From: Sphingobacterium gobiense
GTDB taxonomy: Bacteria; Bacteroidota; Bacteroidia; Sphingobacteriales; Sphingobacteriaceae
Reading direction: 5' to 3'
Assembly: GCF_002980575.1 (NCBI RefSeq)
Contig: NZ_PVBS01000001.1
Span: 682,001-746,000 of the forward strand
Length of the DNA: 64,000 nucleotides
The notes under the pieces were generated by a model. The model was not told the origin of the DNA and searched no databases. It saw nothing but the letters and a program-made list of their open reading frames with translations. Within the stretch, counting starts at the first letter, position 1; the number at the start of each line of letters is the position of its first letter. A program made the position numbers and the translations under genes. Positions 37,067-44,464 of this stretch are shown piece by piece.

Positions 37067-37173
37067 TTTAATACGAAGATAACTTTTTTTTCCGACCCTA
37101 ACCAGTTCTTAAAAAAGGAACAGAATAATTAAAGAACACCTTTTAATTTTACGTTATTACAACAGGATAATAA

Positions 37174-37204
37174 TTGCGTATAAAACCAAATTTATCTAAG
37201 TTTG
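37174..37204 (+). promoter_or_regulatory. promoter of pepD
   Basis: TTG at 37174-37176 and TAAGTTTG at 37197-37204 are 20 nt apart, a full match to the Bacteroidota consensus. Transcription would start near 37210, which rules out the upstream TTG start and supports the ATG at 37228. Confidence 0.7.
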
Positions 37205-37227
37205 AAAGAAACAAGAAAACGACTAAT

Positions 37228-38682
37228 ATGATATTAGAACAGTTAGAACCGAAGTCGGTATGGGAGTATTTTGAAGCATTAAATGCCGTTCCGCGGGCGT
37301 CGAAGAAAGAAGAGCAGGTTATTCAATTTATGTTGGATTTTGGAGCTCGTTTGGGATTGGAAACTGTACAAGATAAAGTGGGCAACGTTATTATCCGCAA
37401 AGCGGCTACCAATGGAATGGAAAATCGCAAGACGGTTGTTTTACAAGCTCATGTAGATATGGTTCACCAAAAGAATAACGATACCGATTTTGATTTTGAC
37501 ACAAAAGGAATTTCGATGTTCATCGATGGTGATTGGGTGAAGGCAAATGGCACTACATTGGGCGCGGATAACGGGGTTGGTGTAGCTGCTATAATGGCCA
37601 TTTTAGCATCGGAATCTATTGCTCACCCCCCTTTAGAGGCACTGTTTACGATAGGTGAAGAAACGGGAATGACGGGAGCAAAGGGATTACAAGGCAACTT
37701 ACTGAAAGGAGAAATTCTATTGAATCTCGATACAGAAGAAGACACCGAAATTGACATCGGCTGCGCCGGAGGAGTGGATGTTACGGCTCGTCGCACCTAT
37801 ATCCCGGAAAAAATTTCGAATGAGGTTGTCTTTTATACATTAACGGTGAAAGGATTGCACGGTGGACATTCGGGGATGGAAATTCACAAAGGTTTAGGCA
37901 ATGCCAACAAAATCATCAATCGTTTATTGTATAGTTTGCTGCCGTTGGATATCCGTTTAGCTAGTATCGATGGAGGTGGATTGCGTAATGCTATCCCGAG
38001 GGAAAGTGTGGCTGTTTTTGCCGCCGACGAAACGACAGATGACCTGGTTTTATCGGTAGTGGAACAAGAGAGCGCAGCTATAAAGCAAGAATTCACAACA
38101 GTGGATAATGATCTCGAAATCACGCTAAAGCGCCGCGAAAAGCCTTCCGCTGGCGTATTACCCGTAGACATACAGACAAAATTGATCCAGACGCTCTATG
38201 CAGCACCAAACGGCGTTTATCGGATGAGTGCCGATTTTGATAATTTGGTGGAGACATCGAATAATATTGCACGCGTGAAAGTCGGCGGAGGGAAGATCAC
38301 AGTTAAATGTTTGACACGTTCATCTGTTGAATCGGCTAAAGTTGATTTGGCGAATGCAATAAAGTGTTGTTTTGAATTGATGGATGCCGAAGTTAGCTTT
38401 TCGGGCGATTATCCTGGCTGGACGCCCAATCCTTCTTCTGAAATCCTTAACGTATTGAAATCAACCTATACAAACTTATTTGGAGACGAACCCCATGTCG
38501 TAGCTTGCCATGCTGGCCTGGAATGCGGTATATTGGGAAGTCATTATCCCCAGATGGATATGATCTCGTTTGGTCCGACCATTTTAGGGGCTCACTCACC
38601 ACAAGAACGCGTATCGATATCGTCCGTGCAAAAATTCTGGCGATTCTTATTGGAAATCCTGAAACAGATTCCGGTAAAGTAG
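37228..38682 (+). CDS. pepD: aminoacyl-histidine dipeptidase (PepD, M20 family)
   Basis: 484 aa, the typical PepD length. M20 zinc-peptidase motifs: metal ligand region VVLQAHVDMVHQKNN, TTLGADNGVGVAAIMAIL with the bridging Asp, FTIGEETGMTGAKGL with the catalytic Glu pair, HGGHSGMEIHKG in the lid domain, and a C-terminal His in ILGAHSPQERVS. It cleaves Xaa-His dipeptides and related unspecific dipeptides in the cytosol. The promoter box at 37197 fixes the start at 37228. Confidence 0.95.
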   Translation: MILEQLEPKSVWEYFEALNAVPRASKKEEQVIQFMLDFGARLGLETVQDKVGNVIIRKAATNGMENRKTVVLQAHVDMVHQKNNDTDFDFDTKGISMFIDGDWVKANGTTLGADNGVGVAAIMAILASESIAHPPLEALFTIGEETGMTGAKGLQGNLLKGEILLNLDTEEDTEIDIGCAGGVDVTARRTYIPEKISNEVVFYTLTVKGLHGGHSGMEIHKGLGNANKIINRLLYSLLPLDIRLASIDGGGLRNAIPRESVAVFAADETTDDLVLSVVEQESAAIKQEFTTVDNDLEITLKRREKPSAGVLPVDIQTKLIQTLYAAPNGVYRMSADFDNLVETSNNIARVKVGGGKITVKCLTRSSVESAKVDLANAIKCCFELMDAEVSFSGDYPGWTPNPSSEILNVLKSTYTNLFGDEPHVVACHAGLECGILGSHYPQMDMISFGPTILGAHSPQERVSISSVQKFWRFLLEILKQIPVK

Positions 38683-38719
38683 GTTTCATTAAGGATGGGT
38701 TAGTACTAAAGTGTGAACC

Positions 38720-39508
38720 ATGATCTTAAAAGGACAAAAGAAAGTGTCATTGGTACTTGGTGGCGGCGGAGCACGAGGTCTTGCCCATATCGGTGTCATC
38801 CGGTGGCTAGAAGAACAAGGCTATGAGATTGATGAGATAGTCGGTTGTTCGATTGGTGCACTCGTGGGTGGCGCCTACGCGATGCGGCGCCTTCCGGAAT
38901 TAACAGATTGGATGAAGACCTTAACGCGAGCACAGATCTTTAAGCTTATGGATTTCTCCAATCCACGCTATGGCCTTCTAAAAGGTGAGCGTGTATTGCA
39001 TACCCTGCACGAGGTATTCGATGATGTCAATATCGAAGATTTAAATATAGGTTATACCGCTGTTGCAACAGATTTAAAAAACGAACAAGAAGTCGTCTTT
39101 CGGAAGGGGAGCATCTATACCGCAATCCGCGCCTCTATTGCTATTCCGGGCATATTTAGGGGGGTCGCTCAGTACGATCAATTTTTAGTGGATGGAGGGG
39201 TATTAAACCCCTTACCATTAAATTATGTGTCCCGAGAAGGAAATATGATTGTCGCTGTAAGTCTGGATGGTATACCTCTTAAAGATGAACCAACATCGGC
39301 GACGAATTTTACGGCGAGAGCACTAGTGGTTGAATCCTATTACGCAATGCGACGTCGATTGAGTTCGTTAATGCTGCAGCTTTATAAGCCTGATTATGCG
39401 GTATGCATTCCCCATAATGCAGCCGAAATCTGGGAATTCCATCGTTCTGCTGAATTGATCGACGTAGGTTACGAATTGGCCCGCACGGTAATTAAATCCG
39501 ATTCATAA
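38720..39508 (+). CDS. patatin-like phospholipase
   Basis: 262 aa. Patatin catalytic dyad and oxyanion hole: LVLGGGGARGLAHIGVIRWL (GGGxRG), nucleophile in VGCSIGALVGGAY (GxSxG), and DGGVLNPLP (DGG). This bacterial single-domain form resembles RssA/YlbK-type proteins, hydrolysing acyl chains of phospholipids in the cytosol or at the inner face of the membrane. Its 3' end overlaps the convergent hydrolase gene by 17 bp. Confidence 0.93.
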   Translation: MILKGQKKVSLVLGGGGARGLAHIGVIRWLEEQGYEIDEIVGCSIGALVGGAYAMRRLPELTDWMKTLTRAQIFKLMDFSNPRYGLLKGERVLHTLHEVFDDVNIEDLNIGYTAVATDLKNEQEVVFRKGSIYTAIRASIAIPGIFRGVAQYDQFLVDGGVLNPLPLNYVSREGNMIVAVSLDGIPLKDEPTSATNFTARALVVESYYAMRRRLSSLMLQLYKPDYAVCIPHNAAEIWEFHRSAELIDVGYELARTVIKSDS

Positions 39509-40316
39509 ACTCCTTTATCGCCGCATTAAATTCTGCTGGCGCTTCTAAATTGGGCAAATGTCCGCACCTTGCTATCTCCATAAGCTGTGCCGTTGGAATA
39601 GCCTCTTCTAAGTCCTTCATATCCTGTAAGGAGGTAATCCTATCATCGCCTCCGCGAATTAGCAGGACAGGAACGTTAATGTCTTTTAATGTATCGCTTG
39701 TGTCCGTTCTAGCGGCTAATGCTAACAAAGTTGAACAGATGCTTCGTATACTATTTCGGCGAATGGCGCTTTTGATGTATTCCACTGCCTCTGGTCTTTC
39801 TAAAACGCTATGTGGTGAAAATACGTTTTCTACAAATCCAATAGAAAACGGCCTACGTCCGTAGTTTAGGATGGCCTGTATGCTATCAAATCTTTTCTGC
39901 TTCGCCACATTGGTATCGGCCTTACTATGTGTATCGGCCAAAATGAGGCCAATGATTTTCTCTGGAAATAGCTGGTAGGCACGTAAAGCTATATACCCAC
40001 CCATCGAAATACCACAGAACACAGCTTGTTCTATATGCAGTTTTTCCATGAAGACCCGGAGATCCTTTGCGAAAACATCGATGGAGAAGAATCCGTGCCC
40101 ACTGGTTGTCAGCCCATGTCCGCGAATGTCTAACGCAATTACTGTGATATCTTCCGGTAGGGCTTCCAACTGATCACGCCACATGTTCTTGTTAAATGGG
40201 AAGCCATGTAAAAATATAATGGTTTTATTTGATGTTGTTGTCGTTTTTCTGATAAGATAGGAGATGCTGATATCTCCGATTCGTATTTTGTTGCTCTTTA
40301 TTAAGCGATCGGTCAT
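39492..40316 (-). CDS. alpha/beta hydrolase, cytosolic
   Basis: 274 aa without a signal peptide. Complete alpha/beta hydrolase triad: oxyanion HGFPFNKNMW, Ser in VFCGISMGGYIAL (GxSxG), Asp in LLIRGGDDRITS, His in ARCGHLPNLEAP. It resembles 3-oxoadipate enol-lactonase and esterase-type proteins; substrate unknown. Apparently monocistronic. Confidence 0.89.
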   Translation of the reverse strand: MTDRLIKSNKIRIGDISISYLIRKTTTTSNKTIIFLHGFPFNKNMWRDQLEALPEDITVIALDIRGHGLTTSGHGFFSIDVFAKDLRVFMEKLHIEQAVFCGISMGGYIALRAYQLFPEKIIGLILADTHSKADTNVAKQKRFDSIQAILNYGRRPFSIGFVENVFSPHSVLERPEAVEYIKSAIRRNSIRSICSTLLALAARTDTSDTLKDINVPVLLIRGGDDRITSLQDMKDLEEAIPTAQLMEIARCGHLPNLEAPAEFNAAIKEFMNRI

Positions 40317-40406
40317 GTGGTAAAAATTAATGTTTATGTAATTATTTTTTAATCAGCAATATATATACCACGACGCTATTTTGATTGCATTTTTTTTGAA
40401 AATAAT

Positions 40407-40437
40407 TTGGAAAAAAGGAAAAAGTAGCGATATTTGC
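40407..40437 (+). promoter_or_regulatory. probable promoter of tRNA-Arg
   Basis: TTG at 40407-40409 and TATTTG-C at 40431-40437 are 21 nt apart, a near match to TTG-N20-TAnnTTTG (spacer one base short in the -7 box). It lies 47 nt upstream of the tRNA. Confidence 0.45.
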
Positions 40438-40483
40438 ATCACCAAAAGCAACGATCAAACGTTGTTATCGACATAAAAAGTCC

Positions 40484-40557
40484 GCGCTTGTAGCTTAATT
40501 GGATAGAGCACCTGACTACGGATCAGGAGGTTAGGGGTTCGACTCCCTTCAAGCGCA
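40484..40557 (+). tRNA. tRNA-Arg (anticodon ACG)
   Basis: Acceptor stem GCGCTTG (40484-40490) pairs with CAAGCGC (40550-40556), discriminator A. The D arm is AGCTTAATTGGATAGAGC; the anticodon arm CCTGA-CTACGGA-TCAGG gives ACG; the T arm holds GGTTCGACTCC. CCA is not encoded. The 74-nt cloverleaf is complete. It sits at the left edge of a gene-poor, accessory-looking stretch. Confidence 0.96.
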
Positions 40558-40604
40558 CTTTTTACTATCTTCTTAACCTGATGGTATATTTAGAAAAACC
40601 TAGT

Positions 40605-40790
40605 TCACGCAGCATCCTTTGTGTTTTTAACTAGACCTATTCCCGAGGAAAAGAAGATTAATGCTATAACACCGATAACAGCGAGTGCTATATAATCTGT
40701 ATTTTGGTTAATCAATTCGTAGCCTGTGTATACTAACCCGATAACGCCCAAAATAGTTAATATCGTTCCAAATATTCGTTTTACATTCAT
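40605..40790 (-). CDS. small two-helix membrane protein
   Basis: 61 aa with two hydrophobic segments: ILTILGVIGLVYTGYELI and YIALAVIGVIALIFFSSGIG, joined by a short loop. The first helix with a VKRIFG start resembles DUF3185-like small inner-membrane proteins. Function is unknown. Upstream and downstream genes on this strand are unrelated small ORFs. Confidence 0.65.
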   Translation of the reverse strand: MNVKRIFGTILTILGVIGLVYTGYELINQNTDYIALAVIGVIALIFFSSGIGLVKNTKDAA

Positions 40791-40970
40791 GATCTTTATT
40801 TTGATAATTAAACAATATTTATATCCGAAAGGTTTTAACGCGCTATAATATATTGATTTATTACTAGACTAAACAGCAATAAACCAACTACAAAAAGCAG
40901 TCCTATATCTTCTATCTGGCGTCGGAAAATCTGATATTGCAACTGAATGTAGTATTTCATTTCTCTTTGT

Positions 40971-41537
40971 TTAAGACAACTCTTTTTTGTCTTGTGTACT
41001 CTTTTCTGTTCCAAACAAATACTGATAAATGAGTTCAGGGCTTTTAAGTTCTCCGCCGTTTTTGTTTAGTTCATCGGCATATTCCAAGATCGATTCACAT
41101 CCAGATTTAGTAAAAATTTTTCTCAAATCTCGATCTCCTGATATATCATAAGTAAGAAAGGCATGCATACGATCGAGCATGAGATATTTCGTGTCCAAGC
41201 GCTCTAGCTGTGTCAATTTTTTCAATTTATTCCCTTCCGGTGTACCCTCGTTGGTTAAAAATAAGAAGGTCCGTATTAACCATTTATCCTCATGGAGGGA
41301 AACCACAAAATAGCCCACTTTGAAGGGGCCAATGCAACATTCAAGTAAAATGTGTCTCTTTCTTACCACGGTTCTAGGTTGGTCTTGCGAGAAGATAAAT
41401 CCGAGAAAAGTTTGGACATATCCCCGTGGAAATAACGCGCGTTCTTCAAAGCGGTCAAGTGCATGTTGTTGGGCATAGAGGGGTAAAGCGATCTCGTTTT
41501 CGACATCTGTAATCCCTAGTTGGCTAGGTTTGACCAT
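40971..41537 (-). CDS. protein of unknown function
   Basis: 188 aa from the ATG at 41537. Not recognised. Visible features: LYAQQHALDRFEERALFPRG, a His/Arg/Glu-rich helix; a stranded middle (RHILLECCIGPFKVGYFVVS, DKWLIRTFLFLTNEG); a helical end. The His-x-Arg-x-x-ER pattern before a strand-rich part is seen in some small RNase-type domains such as DUF4258, but this is only a resemblance. The frame stays open about 15 codons upstream of the ATG (DRSPWKTRVDQFDWL), which suggests that its N-terminus may be encoded in the upstream small ORF through a frame change. Confidence 0.6.
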   Translation of the reverse strand: MVKPSQLGITDVENEIALPLYAQQHALDRFEERALFPRGYVQTFLGFIFSQDQPRTVVRKRHILLECCIGPFKVGYFVVSLHEDKWLIRTFLFLTNEGTPEGNKLKKLTQLERLDTKYLMLDRMHAFLTYDISGDRDLRKIFTKSGCESILEYADELNKNGGELKSPELIYQYLFGTEKSTQDKKELS

Positions 41538-41554
41538 CAGCCAGTCAAATTGGT

Positions 41555-41761
41555 CTACACGCGTTTTCCATGGGGAACGATCTTAATAGGAGGGTAGCGG
41601 TGTACATATAATAGTCGCAGGCTACTTTCGGGCAGAAGTTCAAAGTAGCCCATGCACACCATCTTCTCACAGATCGTCCGGAGGCGGTGGTAAAAAACCC
41701 GGCGGTGTGCCAGTTTCTTTTGGGCTAACGATGTTTTCCTCTTGCTGGATTTTGCCATCAT
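41555..41761 (-). CDS. small basic protein, possibly the N-terminal part of the next gene
   Basis: 68 aa, rich in Lys/Arg (MMAKSSKRKTSLAQKKLAHR, then LRTICEKMVCMGYFELLPES, YVHRYPPIKIVPHGKRV). It is not recognised. It stops 17 bp before the start of the 188-aa ORF in a different frame. A -1 shift at the A-run 41564-41567 would join them as HGK-TRVDQFDWL-MVKPSQ. It is either a separate small RNA-binding-like protein or the 5' part of a frameshifted gene. Confidence 0.5.
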   Translation of the reverse strand: MMAKSSKRKTSLAQKKLAHRRVFYHRLRTICEKMVCMGYFELLPESSLRLLYVHRYPPIKIVPHGKRV

Positions 41762-41961
41762 TTATCGGTTTTTTTGGCGCTTTCTACGGTTTCGTATATC
41801 CATTAGGATGTAATACAGCCTAAATATAGCAAACTCTATGGAATTATCCTAGCTGAGGATGATCTGCTGATGGAAAAGCCGGGCCTTGTAGTATTCTCTT
41901 TCAGGGGGCCGTGTAATAATAGCAAGCCGGCAACGGTTTAGCCATAAAAATAATTATTAAT

Positions 41962-41993
41962 TTAGTATTGTATTTAAATTATTTCAATACTAA
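41962..41993. other. perfect 9-bp inverted repeat, possible operator
   Basis: TTAGTATTG (41962-41970) and CAATACTAA (41985-41993) are perfect inverted repeats around a 14-nt AT-rich centre, 70 bp upstream of a small lipoprotein gene. No T-run follows on the plus strand. The rest of the 301 bp between 41762 and 42062 shows no gene that I can support. Confidence 0.4.
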
Positions 41994-42062
41994 CCATATT
42001 TAAGTCAGGTTCAGCGACAGAAAATTGCCTTGAATTTTACTGAAAACTAGAAAAGCTACATC

Positions 42063-42389
42063 ATGAAAAACCAAACTACCTTCAGACCGCCTTATTTATT
42101 TTTGATGGTTTTAATAAACTTACACCTTACAAGCGGATGCAAAAAAGAAGACCAGTGGGTGGATGCTGTTGTATTGGACTATGGAAGCCCTGCGGTTGAC
42201 GGATGCGGTTTTGTATTGGAAATTGATGGCAATATTTTCTTTCCTGTTAACCTTGAAGAAAGTTGCCAAATAGACAAAAAAGAGATTAGATTACAATATA
42301 GCCTCTTCAAAGAGATGCAGACATGTGGATTTCCTCACTCTGGGATTGAATATCAAAAAATTAGCGTTAGGGACATAAGGGATAGATAA
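42063..42389 (+). CDS. small lipoprotein of unknown function
   Basis: 108 aa. Hydrophobic segment YLFLMVLINLHLTSGC ends in a lipobox (LTSGC), so it is a lipidated exported protein. The mature part has four further Cys (DGCGFVLEID, ESCQID, MQTCGFPHS) that may form disulfides, plus strands VVLDYGSPAVDG and IEYQKISVRDIRD. The CGFVLEIDG-type core is common in small Bacteroidota lipoproteins of unknown role. Confidence 0.68.
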   Translation: MKNQTTFRPPYLFLMVLINLHLTSGCKKEDQWVDAVVLDYGSPAVDGCGFVLEIDGNIFFPVNLEESCQIDKKEIRLQYSLFKEMQTCGFPHSGIEYQKISVRDIRDR

Positions 42390-42499
42390 GAAGATGCCCA
42401 TCGGCATATTGAACTTTGTTCTGGACCGTTCATTTGACGCAGTGTCTCAGTTTTGGACGGATTAATTAAAGGAAGAAGTTTGTTTTAAACACTAATTTT

Positions 42500-42805
42500 A
42501 TGGCGTCGTTGCATTTAGGGGATTATATTCGTCGAAAGCGCGAAGAGTTGAAAATTTCACAGGAGGCAGTAGCGTTTCAACTGAATATGTCGCAAGCGGC
42601 TTATTCTAAAATAGAGCGGAATGAAACAAAACTTAAGGTAGAGCAGGTCTACGCGATCGCCGATTATTTTGGACTCAGTGTTTATGAATTGCTTCCACCG
42701 TCACTGGCGTCCGACATCACTGGCGAGAATATATTTGGGCTAATTTGGCAATATCTCAAACTTTTATTTAGAAGAATTTTTTCTCCTTCCAAGAAACAGA
42801 CCTAA
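42500..42805 (+). CDS. XRE-family helix-turn-helix regulator with C-terminal extension
   Basis: 101 aa. The Cro/CI-type HTH spans residues 5-66: LGDYIRRKREELKISQEAVA, FQLNMSQAAYSKIERNETKL (recognition helix), VEQVYAIADYFGLSVYELL. After it a short hydrophobic/basic tail (FGLIWQYLKLLFRRIFSPSK) may attach to the membrane or form a dimer helix. It binds DNA as a repressor; targets unknown. An intact small lipoprotein gene lies upstream and a 64-aa ORF downstream. Confidence 0.85.
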   Translation: MASLHLGDYIRRKREELKISQEAVAFQLNMSQAAYSKIERNETKLKVEQVYAIADYFGLSVYELLPPSLASDITGENIFGLIWQYLKLLFRRIFSPSKKQT

Positions 42806-42895
42806 TCTTAATTATTGTTAAATTCTTTGCTTTTTTTTGTTGTCTAACAATCATTTTTTGATATACACGTTTTGTTATAAAGCTGAATTTGATTC

Positions 42896-43090
42896 ATGAA
42901 GCCTTCGAGATTAGCTGTTTATGTTTCGGATTTACAACGCATGACGGGGCAAAGCGAACGCAATTGCCGAAGACTGCTCAACAAAATCCGTGATTTGTTC
43001 GGGCTGGAAAAGCGACAGTATGTAACGATCTATCAAGCTTCAGAGTATACGGGGATGCCTGTATCGGAAATGATTCGTTTCATGAAATAG
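42896..43090 (+). CDS. small DNA-binding-like protein of unknown function
   Basis: 64 aa. Sequence MKPSRLAVYVSDLQRMTGQS, then ERNCRRLLNKIRDLFGL and a second helical segment YVTIYQASEYTGMPVSEMIR. The pattern (two short helices and a helix resembling the MerR/excisionase opening) suggests a small winged or helical DNA-binding fold, but no family was recognised. It is followed by a terminator at 43147, so it is likely expressed. Confidence 0.6.
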   Translation: MKPSRLAVYVSDLQRMTGQSERNCRRLLNKIRDLFGLEKRQYVTIYQASEYTGMPVSEMIRFMK

Positions 43091-43146
43091 CTTGATAGCC
43101 GCAAAAAAACCGACCCTAGGCCGGTCGAGGCAGCAAAAAGACTTTT

Positions 43147-43182
43147 ATCGCGACAACAGGATGGTTTGTCGCGATTTTTTTT
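43147..43182 (+). terminator. strong Rho-independent terminator
   Basis: ATCGCGACAA (43147-43156) pairs with TTGTCGCGAT (43166-43175) in a perfect 10-bp stem, followed by TTTTTTTT. A second smaller hairpin (CGACC ... GGTCG) sits at 43110-43126. It closes the transcript of the 64-aa gene and lies immediately before the tandem repeat array. Confidence 0.92.
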
Positions 43183-43195
43183 GGATGACTAACTG

Positions 43196-43468
43196 TCCTT
43201 TCCTCAACACGAATAGTCCTTTCCTCAACACGAATAGTCCTTTCCTCAACACGAATAGTCGTTTCCTCAACACGAATGCCGCGGTCGTCAACAGGAATAG
43301 TCGTTTCCTCAACACGAATGTCGCGGTCGTCAACAGGAATAATCCTTTCCTCAACGCGAATGGTGCGGTCGTCAACAGGAATAATCCTTTCCTCAACGCG
43401 AATGGTGCGGTCGTCAACAGGAATAATCCTTTTCTCAACGCGAATGGTGCAGTCGTCAATACGAAATA
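43196..43468. repeat. tandem array of thirteen 21-bp units
   Basis: Units start at 43196 and recur every 21 bp to 43468. Units 1-3 are identical (type A, TCCTTTCCTCAACACGAATAG). From unit 4 on, type A alternates with type B (CGCGGTCGTCAACAGGAATA), making a 42-bp higher-order repeat with drift in the last copies. The 21-bp period is a multiple of three, so open frames run through the array on both strands, giving peptides with 7- and 14-residue periods. I do not call any of them a gene. The rest of 43091-43763 has the terminator and AT-rich sequence with short GGACAAAT repeats (43510-43570), and no supportable gene. Confidence 0.9.
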
Positions 43469-43763
43469 ATAAACAAAGAGCCCAAAAGCATGCAAATCGG
43501 TCAATATATGCCAAATACGGTCAAATCCGGACAAATGTAGACAAATAGGTCATAAACGGACAAATCGGACAGGCCTCATTTTTTTGCTTTTTACTTTTGA
43601 ACCATACAGCCTCGGATATGCTGTAAGTAACAAATTGTAGGATGTAATAAAAGTAAAAATGAGGATACTGAAACCACCATAGGAATGAGAATAATGGCAC
43701 AGGATGGAGCCGAGGAAAACAATAGTAGAAAAAAATAATATTATCAATAATAAAAAAGTAAGA

Positions 43764-44405
43764 ATGAAATACACAAGAGCATTAGGTGAAACGCCCAAAG
43801 GAACGGGCGACACTGAAATTTTAAGAAGAGCTGGAGCGGTTCTGGAGGCAATGATCGTCAATGAAGAAATCTTTCCGGATCCGTTGCCTTCCTTAGAAGC
43901 GTTGCAGGCAGCTAAGGATGCTTACGAATCGAGGCTGGCAATCTCGAGCAAGACACGAGGTTTACAGGATATCAGTTTAAAAAATGAAGCAAAGGCTGCT
44001 TTAGCCGATACCTTGCAAAAGCTGGCCTTCTATGTCAATACGGTAGCGGATGGACACCTGCCTACACTTTACGCGTCGGGATTCCGAATTACTTCGCCGG
44101 CAATTAAAGGACAAGTTCCCTATTCGCCATCGTGGATAAAAGGTGGAGATGGACACCTCAGCGGTTCGGTGAGTGTCGATTTTCAAAAAGTGAATGGCAA
44201 TAATGTAGCATACGAATATGCTTATGCCGTGACAGATGATCTGGATGGTATACCGGAGTGGGGGGATATTATCCATACGCGGACTACCAGAAAGAATATC
44301 ATTGATGGGTTAATCCCTAGAACAGTCCTGCACATTCGGGTGCGTGCAGTAAACGCCAATGGTGTAAGCGAGTGGACCCCACCGATTAAACACATTGTTC
44401 GATAA
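43764..44405 (+). CDS. fibronectin type III domain protein with helical N-terminus
   Basis: 213 aa from the ATG at 43764 (an in-frame ATG 20 codons up is less likely). Residues 1-100 are helical, with SLEALQAAKDAYESRLAISS and ALADTLQKLAFYVNTVADGH. The C-terminal half is a single FnIII fold: GSVSVDFQKVNG, YEYAYAVTDD, LIPRTVLHIRVRAVNANGVS and EWTPPIKHI. This arrangement is common in Bacteroidota, with unknown function. It has no signal peptide, so it is cytosolic or exported by an unusual route. A terminator follows at 44431. Confidence 0.8.
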   Translation: MKYTRALGETPKGTGDTEILRRAGAVLEAMIVNEEIFPDPLPSLEALQAAKDAYESRLAISSKTRGLQDISLKNEAKAALADTLQKLAFYVNTVADGHLPTLYASGFRITSPAIKGQVPYSPSWIKGGDGHLSGSVSVDFQKVNGNNVAYEYAYAVTDDLDGIPEWGDIIHTRTTRKNIIDGLIPRTVLHIRVRAVNANGVSEWTPPIKHIVR

Positions 44406-44430
44406 ATAGGAGGACAACACAAGAAGAGAA

Positions 44431-44456
44431 AAGCATCGGGCAACCGATGCTTTTTT
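44431..44456 (+). terminator. bidirectional Rho-independent terminator
   Basis: AAGCATCGG and CCGATGCTT flank a GCAA loop (44440-44443); TTTTTT follows on the plus strand and TTTTC on the minus strand. It separates the convergent FnIII and arginine decarboxylase genes. Confidence 0.9.
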
Positions 44457-44464
44457 AAAACGCT

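Noticed and set aside
43196..43468. CRISPR array
   Set aside because: The units are directly adjacent with no unique spacers, and there are no cas genes in the window.
43092..43548. Several overlapping open frames on both strands through the tandem repeats
   Set aside because: The 21-bp period makes frames stay open by itself; the peptides are purely periodic, several overlap in different frames, and no start or upstream signal favours any one of them.
43550..43861. 103-aa minus-strand open frame with hydrophobic stretches
   Set aside because: It overlaps the start of the well-supported FnIII gene on the other strand and shows no family pattern.
40484..44405. Integrated genomic island at tRNA-Arg
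   Set aside because: The stretch looks accessory, but I found no second copy of the tRNA 3' end, and no integrase, transposase or mobilisation gene.
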